This document shows, piece by piece, positions 61,471 to 64,000 of a DNA stretch of 64,000 bases. Below the pieces are notes generated by a model. The model saw nothing but the letters and a program-made list of their open reading frames with translations. It was not told where the DNA came from and made no database searches. Origin of the DNA: DATFES01 sp035457725 (GTDB taxonomy: Bacteria > Pseudomonadota > Alphaproteobacteria > CACIAM-22H2); NCBI GenBank assembly GCA_035457725.1, contig DATIBC010000023.1, positions 25,104 through 89,103 of the forward strand, read 5' to 3'. The position numbers and the translations under genes were made by a program. Positions within the stretch are counted from its first letter, which is position 1; the number at the start of each line of letters is the position of its first letter.

Positions 61471-61804
61471 GACGATGCTCCGATTTTGATCCGAGATCGG
61501 CCGGCGCTCCGATATATGACCGCGGCGCGGCCTCGAACTTGTCGCGGCATGCGGCCGAACAGAAATAAAACACGTCGCCGGCATGAACGGTCGACTTCGC
61601 GGTGTCGGTCGAAATCGTCATGCCGCAGACAAGATCACGCGCCGTGGCCGGTGCCTCCCAGCGCAGGCGGCTGGAACCGCCTGTGTTCGAGCTTGACGGG
61701 CGGGAAGTGCCGTGCCGGTGGCCGAACACATGCGCGCCGCAACCAAACCGCATCATCAAAACAATGAGGGCGGCCCAGAGCAGGAAATAGACCAGCGATT
61801 CCAT
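61463..61804 (-). CDS. Membrane-anchored YHS-domain protein
   Basis: A 113-residue protein. Residues 2-18 form one membrane helix (SLVYFLLWAALIVLMMRFG) followed by a His-rich linker (CGAHVFGHRHG). The C-terminal half is a YHS domain: DLVCGMTISTDTAKSTVHAG, then FYFCSAACRDKFEAAP, with the CxM and C-x-x-x-C metal-binding residues. YHS proteins bind Cu or Hg and often serve as metal donors to CopA. GGGAGATGTGGCA precedes the ATG at 61804; the stop overlaps the DUF5676 start. Confidence 0.85.
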   Translation of the reverse strand: MESLVYFLLWAALIVLMMRFGCGAHVFGHRHGTSRPSSSNTGGSSRLRWEAPATARDLVCGMTISTDTAKSTVHAGDVFYFCSAACRDKFEAAPRSYIGAPADLGSKSEHRHG

Positions 61805-61854
61805 TGCCACATCTCCCGGCGTCCGGCGCATTGGCGTGCGCCGGACTTTGCCGT

Positions 61855-62292
61855 TCAACCGTGTCGAGACGTCAGATCACCCGCCGCACCGCCAGCGCTT
61901 CCATCGCCGATGCGGCGACGGAACGCTGCGATGGTGTCGAAGCTGCACTTGCAGGCGGCTTCGACGATGTCGCGGATCGCTTCCGCCGTTGCCTCGCTGG
62001 CGGCGCCCAGATCGCGGATGGCCTGATCGGCCTGCGGGCCGCTCCCGGCCCGAAGCAGGGCCAACGCTCCGACGAAGCCTTGTCGGAACAGCGCCGATTG
62101 AACCAGGAAGGATCGCGTCGCAATCTGCTGCATGCCTTGGAGAAACGCGTATCCCGCCGCGGCCATCGCCGCGCCCGATCGTTGCTGCTGCGCCAGCAAC
62201 GACGCCGTGTCGAACGGCGCGGCCGACGGGCCGGCCCACAGCGTCATGTATGGATATTCGGCTCCCTTACCTTCGCTGCTCCGCAGCTTCAT
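61855..62292 (-). CDS. Phasin-like protein
   Basis: A 145-residue, almost entirely helical, alanine-rich protein with a long central amphipathic region (QQRSGAAMAAAGYAFLQGMQ, then QADQAIRDLGAASEATAEAI) resembling Phasin_2 proteins, which coat polyhydroxyalkanoate granules. It lacks cysteine/methionine-rich metal sites apart from a CKC motif near the C-terminus (EAACKCSFD). Its start overlaps the Spy-like stop (ATGA), so it is co-translated with a copper-related periplasmic protein. The phasin call is by composition only. Confidence 0.55.
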   Translation of the reverse strand: MKLRSSEGKGAEYPYMTLWAGPSAAPFDTASLLAQQQRSGAAMAAAGYAFLQGMQQIATRSFLVQSALFRQGFVGALALLRAGSGPQADQAIRDLGAASEATAEAIRDIVEAACKCSFDTIAAFRRRIGDGSAGGAAGDLTSRHG

Positions 62293-62936
62293 CGCATGCC
62301 TCCTCCGCCCGCCGTCATCGCCATGGGCCCGTACCCCATGTGCGGAGCGAGAAGTTCCTCCGCCGCCTTTTTTTGATCCTCGGTCAAGACGGCGTAGAGC
62401 GACGAGAGTTTCGTTTTGATGGCGCGCACGCCCTCGACGCGCGCCGAGAGCCAGCGCTCTTGTCGGTCGAGGCGCTCGATCAGATTGGCCGATGCCGGGC
62501 CGTCCCTCCCGGCTGCTCGCAGCTCGCCAAGCCGCTTGGCGTTTACGCGCAGTGCGTCGGCGTATTCGTTCCAGGCCTTGTCCTGCGCATCGGTGATCTT
62601 CAGCTCGACGCGCAAGAAGGCGATACGGCCCTCGATGCGATCGATCATGGCGTCATGACTCAGCGTCATCCGCATGTCGGCCGGCGAGCCACCGCCCATC
62701 ATGCCGCGCTGGCCCATCATGCCCATCATTCCCATGCCGCTTGGTCCCATCATGCCCATCATCGGCATCATGCCGCTTGGCTGCGCTTGACCCGGCGATG
62801 ACGGCTGGGTTTGGATCTGAGGCGCGGGCACGCCCGCGTCGGGATGATGCGCCTCATCGGCCGCGACGCCGCCGCTCGACATGACGAGGGCAGCGATCGC
62901 GCCAATGACGATTTGCCGTGCGAAATTCACGCTCAT
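62289..62936 (-). CDS. Spy/CpxP family periplasmic protein with Met-rich segment
   Basis: A 215-residue protein with a signal peptide (about 26 residues, ending GGVAADE) and a segment at about 55-82 that alternates methionine and glycine (GMMPMMGMMGPSGMGMM and further), a classic Cu(I)-binding pattern. The C-terminal domain (ITDAQDKAWNEYADALRVN and VLTEDQKKAAEELLAP) is the LTxxQ-type four-helix fold of Spy/CpxP/ZraP. Likely a periplasmic copper-binding chaperone or sensor accessory. AAGGAGCC precedes the ATG at 62936; it heads the copper cluster, with an inverted repeat close upstream. Confidence 0.82.
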   Translation of the reverse strand: MSVNFARQIVIGAIAALVMSSGGVAADEAHHPDAGVPAPQIQTQPSSPGQAQPSGMMPMMGMMGPSGMGMMGMMGQRGMMGGGSPADMRMTLSHDAMIDRIEGRIAFLRVELKITDAQDKAWNEYADALRVNAKRLGELRAAGRDGPASANLIERLDRQERWLSARVEGVRAIKTKLSSLYAVLTEDQKKAAEELLAPHMGYGPMAMTAGGGGMR

Positions 62937-62953
62937 GGCCGGCTCCTTATTCA

Positions 62954-62972
62954 TGTAAACAATACTTTTACA
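62954..62972. promoter_or_regulatory. Inverted repeat in the promoter of the copper cluster
   Basis: tgtaaa-caatact-tttaca is a perfect 6-bp inverted repeat with a 7-bp spacer, 18 bp upstream of the Spy-like start and within an AT-rich patch. Its position over the core promoter and its size fit a metal-responsive regulator (for example MerR-, CsoR- or LysR-type), but none is encoded nearby. Confidence 0.4.
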
Positions 62973-64000
62973 CGCAACCAACTTAGTTTGTTTTTGACTC
63001 AGATCAAGTCGGCTCAAATAAAACCTTCCCACGCTATAATGTTCATTTGTCGTCATCCGCAATTACCGCTTGCTTCGTCTGCTGCGCCTCTTGATACCAC
63101 GCTTCCGTCCTCCGAATACGGCTTGCGCCAATCGGCAAGCTTGATGCGCCAGGCCAGCACGGCGAGCCGTACGGCTCCGCCACCCCACACCCGCGCGTTC
63201 CGGCATGTCGCAGCCGGCGATATAGCGATGCTGACGCTAGCCGACGATATTTTCCCTGTTGTCGCCGCTCCGTGTCGCTCGTTGCCCGGCGGGGGTTCGG
63301 GCGCGTGGGCGCCCGGAACCACGACGCCTCACGTCGCACCACCCCGACCGGCCGCGTCGCGCCTAACGCCACCACCGTTTTATAATTCCAAGATGTGGCC
63401 AACTCGGGCGCATCGAGTCGCCAACTCACGCGTTGCGCGTGGCCAACGAATTCGGCCCGCTGCATTCGGTCTGCGGCACACGCGAGGCGCTGGCGGAGGA
63501 TGCAGTCGCGAGCGAACCGTTCTCCAGGGACGATCAGGGCGAATTCCCTGCTTAACAGGGAAAATACAGGGAATTGCGCGCCGATTCGGCCGGTTCTCCG
63601 GCTGGACAGAGCGGAGAAATTCTCGCCGCCGTAAGAACTTACGTGTTATGAACCTGGATGAATGGTCGCAAAATAACAGGGAATTTCTTCGAAGAAACAG
63701 GGATGTCAAATTCCCTGTTCCAGTTGGAAACAGGGATTCATCGCATGACAGGCATAATGGGCAATGGGTCGACGCGACGTAGGTTCAAATCCAGGATTCG
63801 CAACTGGCTTTATTTGCTCCTATTCGCCCCTGCTCTAACGCTTGTGCGGCGATAGCCAAATCGCCGAGACGATCGTAGCTGCAAGGGCGAAACCGATCTA
63901 GATCGTAGCGGCGCTATCAAGGCGGGTCTCGATTCTACGGGAGTCCTTTCGTCGGCAAAGCGCGGCACCGAGTCGTACTTGCGGCGTGCAGGGCACATAC
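62973..64000. other. Terminal kilobase without a convincing gene
   Basis: No frame here gives a protein with recognisable domain or natural codon use. A possible rightward sigma-70 promoter (TTGACT at 62994, 17 bp, AATAAA at 63017) leads into nothing evident. From about 63520 to 63740 there are repeated AACAGGGA motifs (listed separately). The translated peptides around them are rich in NREF/TGN-type runs, a side effect of the repeats. The segment looks like degenerate, non-coding accessory DNA. Confidence 0.5.
63522..63737. repeat. Cluster of AACAGGGA / TCCCTGTT short repeats
   Basis: Direct copies of acaggga (most as aacaggga, two followed by att) occur at about 63554, 63566, 63675, 63696 and 63729, with inverted copies (ttccctg) at 63544 and 63712; a related tccaggga is at 63523. 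The units are 12-100 bp apart and their flanks differ, so this is a degenerate interspersed repeat rather than a tandem array. I have the impression of similar AACAGGGAAT-rich segments in other alphaproteobacterial genomes, but this was not checked. Confidence 0.6.

Noticed and set aside
63043..63465. 140-codon minus-strand frame in the terminal segment
   Set aside because: No motif, odd composition and no ribosome binding site; treated as non-coding.
63778..63800. tRNA-like T-arm sequence (gtaggttcaaatccagg)
   Set aside because: The stem does not pair beyond two bases and no acceptor, D or anticodon arms can be placed around it.
1..64000. CRISPR array, prophage, toxin-antitoxin, restriction or secretion system
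   Set aside because: No regularly spaced identical repeats, integrase, phage structural genes, methyltransferases or toxin-antitoxin pairs were seen.

Overview
This is a GC-rich (by eye about two thirds G+C) bacterial chromosome segment with dense, short-spaced genes. Protein styles (HspQ, OxyR-AhpC-AhpD, Aap-type transporter, PhhA/HmgA, phasin-like protein, many class-III aminotransferase, acyl-CoA dehydrogenase and amidohydrolase genes) suggest an alphaproteobacterium of the Rhodospirillales/Hyphomicrobiales kind, metabolically versatile and probably from soil or water. No rRNA, tRNA, CRISPR array, prophage or intact insertion sequence was found. Calls rest on reading the sequence and on family knowledge; no database search was run.

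Layout. 1-9.8 kb: a PAS-protein start, an omega-aminotransferase, a ketopantoate-reductase-like gene, an MFS exporter, an orphan fusion of a salicylyl-/2-aminobenzoyl-CoA-type monooxygenase with an Old Yellow Enzyme domain (preceded by a 32-bp near-perfect palindrome), then a TSUP permease, a cupin, hspQ and an acyl-CoA dehydrogenase-like gene. 9.8-12.9 kb: peroxide defence, with a peroxiredoxin-like gene, a deleted TetR relic beside an intact 20-bp operator palindrome, and oxyR divergent from ahpC-ahpD. 13-16.5 kb: an EamA transporter and the uracil-catabolism pair URC1 (GTP cyclohydrolase II-like) and URC4 (DUF1688), with a sigma-54-like promoter. 16.5-20.8 kb: an NlpE/META lipoprotein, an AAA ATPase with an MshEN-like N-terminus, and a MetE-C-type protein. 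20.8-27.4 kb: a Kelch protein, M19 dipeptidase, amidohydrolase and pxpA on one strand, facing pxpB-pxpC on the other, then a MarR regulator overlapping pxpC. 27.5-32.8 kb: a class II aldolase, an ACMSD-like amidohydrolase, and aapJ-aapQ-aapM without the ATPase gene.

32.8-41 kb: a HisC-like aminotransferase, DoxX, an aldo/keto reductase, a complete PotABCD/Afu-type ABC transporter, a LOG-like protein and a second MetE-like protein. 41.2-50.4 kb: RidA and a creatininase, then, behind a consensus sigma-54 promoter, an eight-gene-scale run: NMT1/THI5-type ABC transporter (three genes), cytosine-deaminase-type amidohydrolase, FAD-linked oxidase, flavodoxin-fold quinone reductase and an apparently cytosolic 5'-nucleotidase. 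50.5-55.3 kb: a fumarylacetoacetate-hydrolase/ketopantoate-reductase fusion, a patatin and an exported beta-propeller. 55.3-58.8 kb: a truncated D-2-hydroxyacid dehydrogenase, hmgA, a dihydropteridine-reductase-like SDR and phhA (aromatic amino acid catabolism). 58.9-62.9 kb: a copper-handling block (P-type ATPase, DUF5676, YHS protein, phasin-like protein, Met-rich Spy/CpxP protein). The last kilobase holds no convincing gene but carries scattered AACAGGGA repeats.

Common thread: nitrogen and carbon scavenging from pyrimidines, cyclic amides, peptides and aromatics. The most interesting proposal is that two pyrimidine-linked gene sets (URC1-URC4 and the 42.5-50.4 kb operon) both lie behind sigma-54-type promoters, suggesting nitrogen-starvation control of a partly undescribed pyrimidine or N-heterocycle scavenging route.
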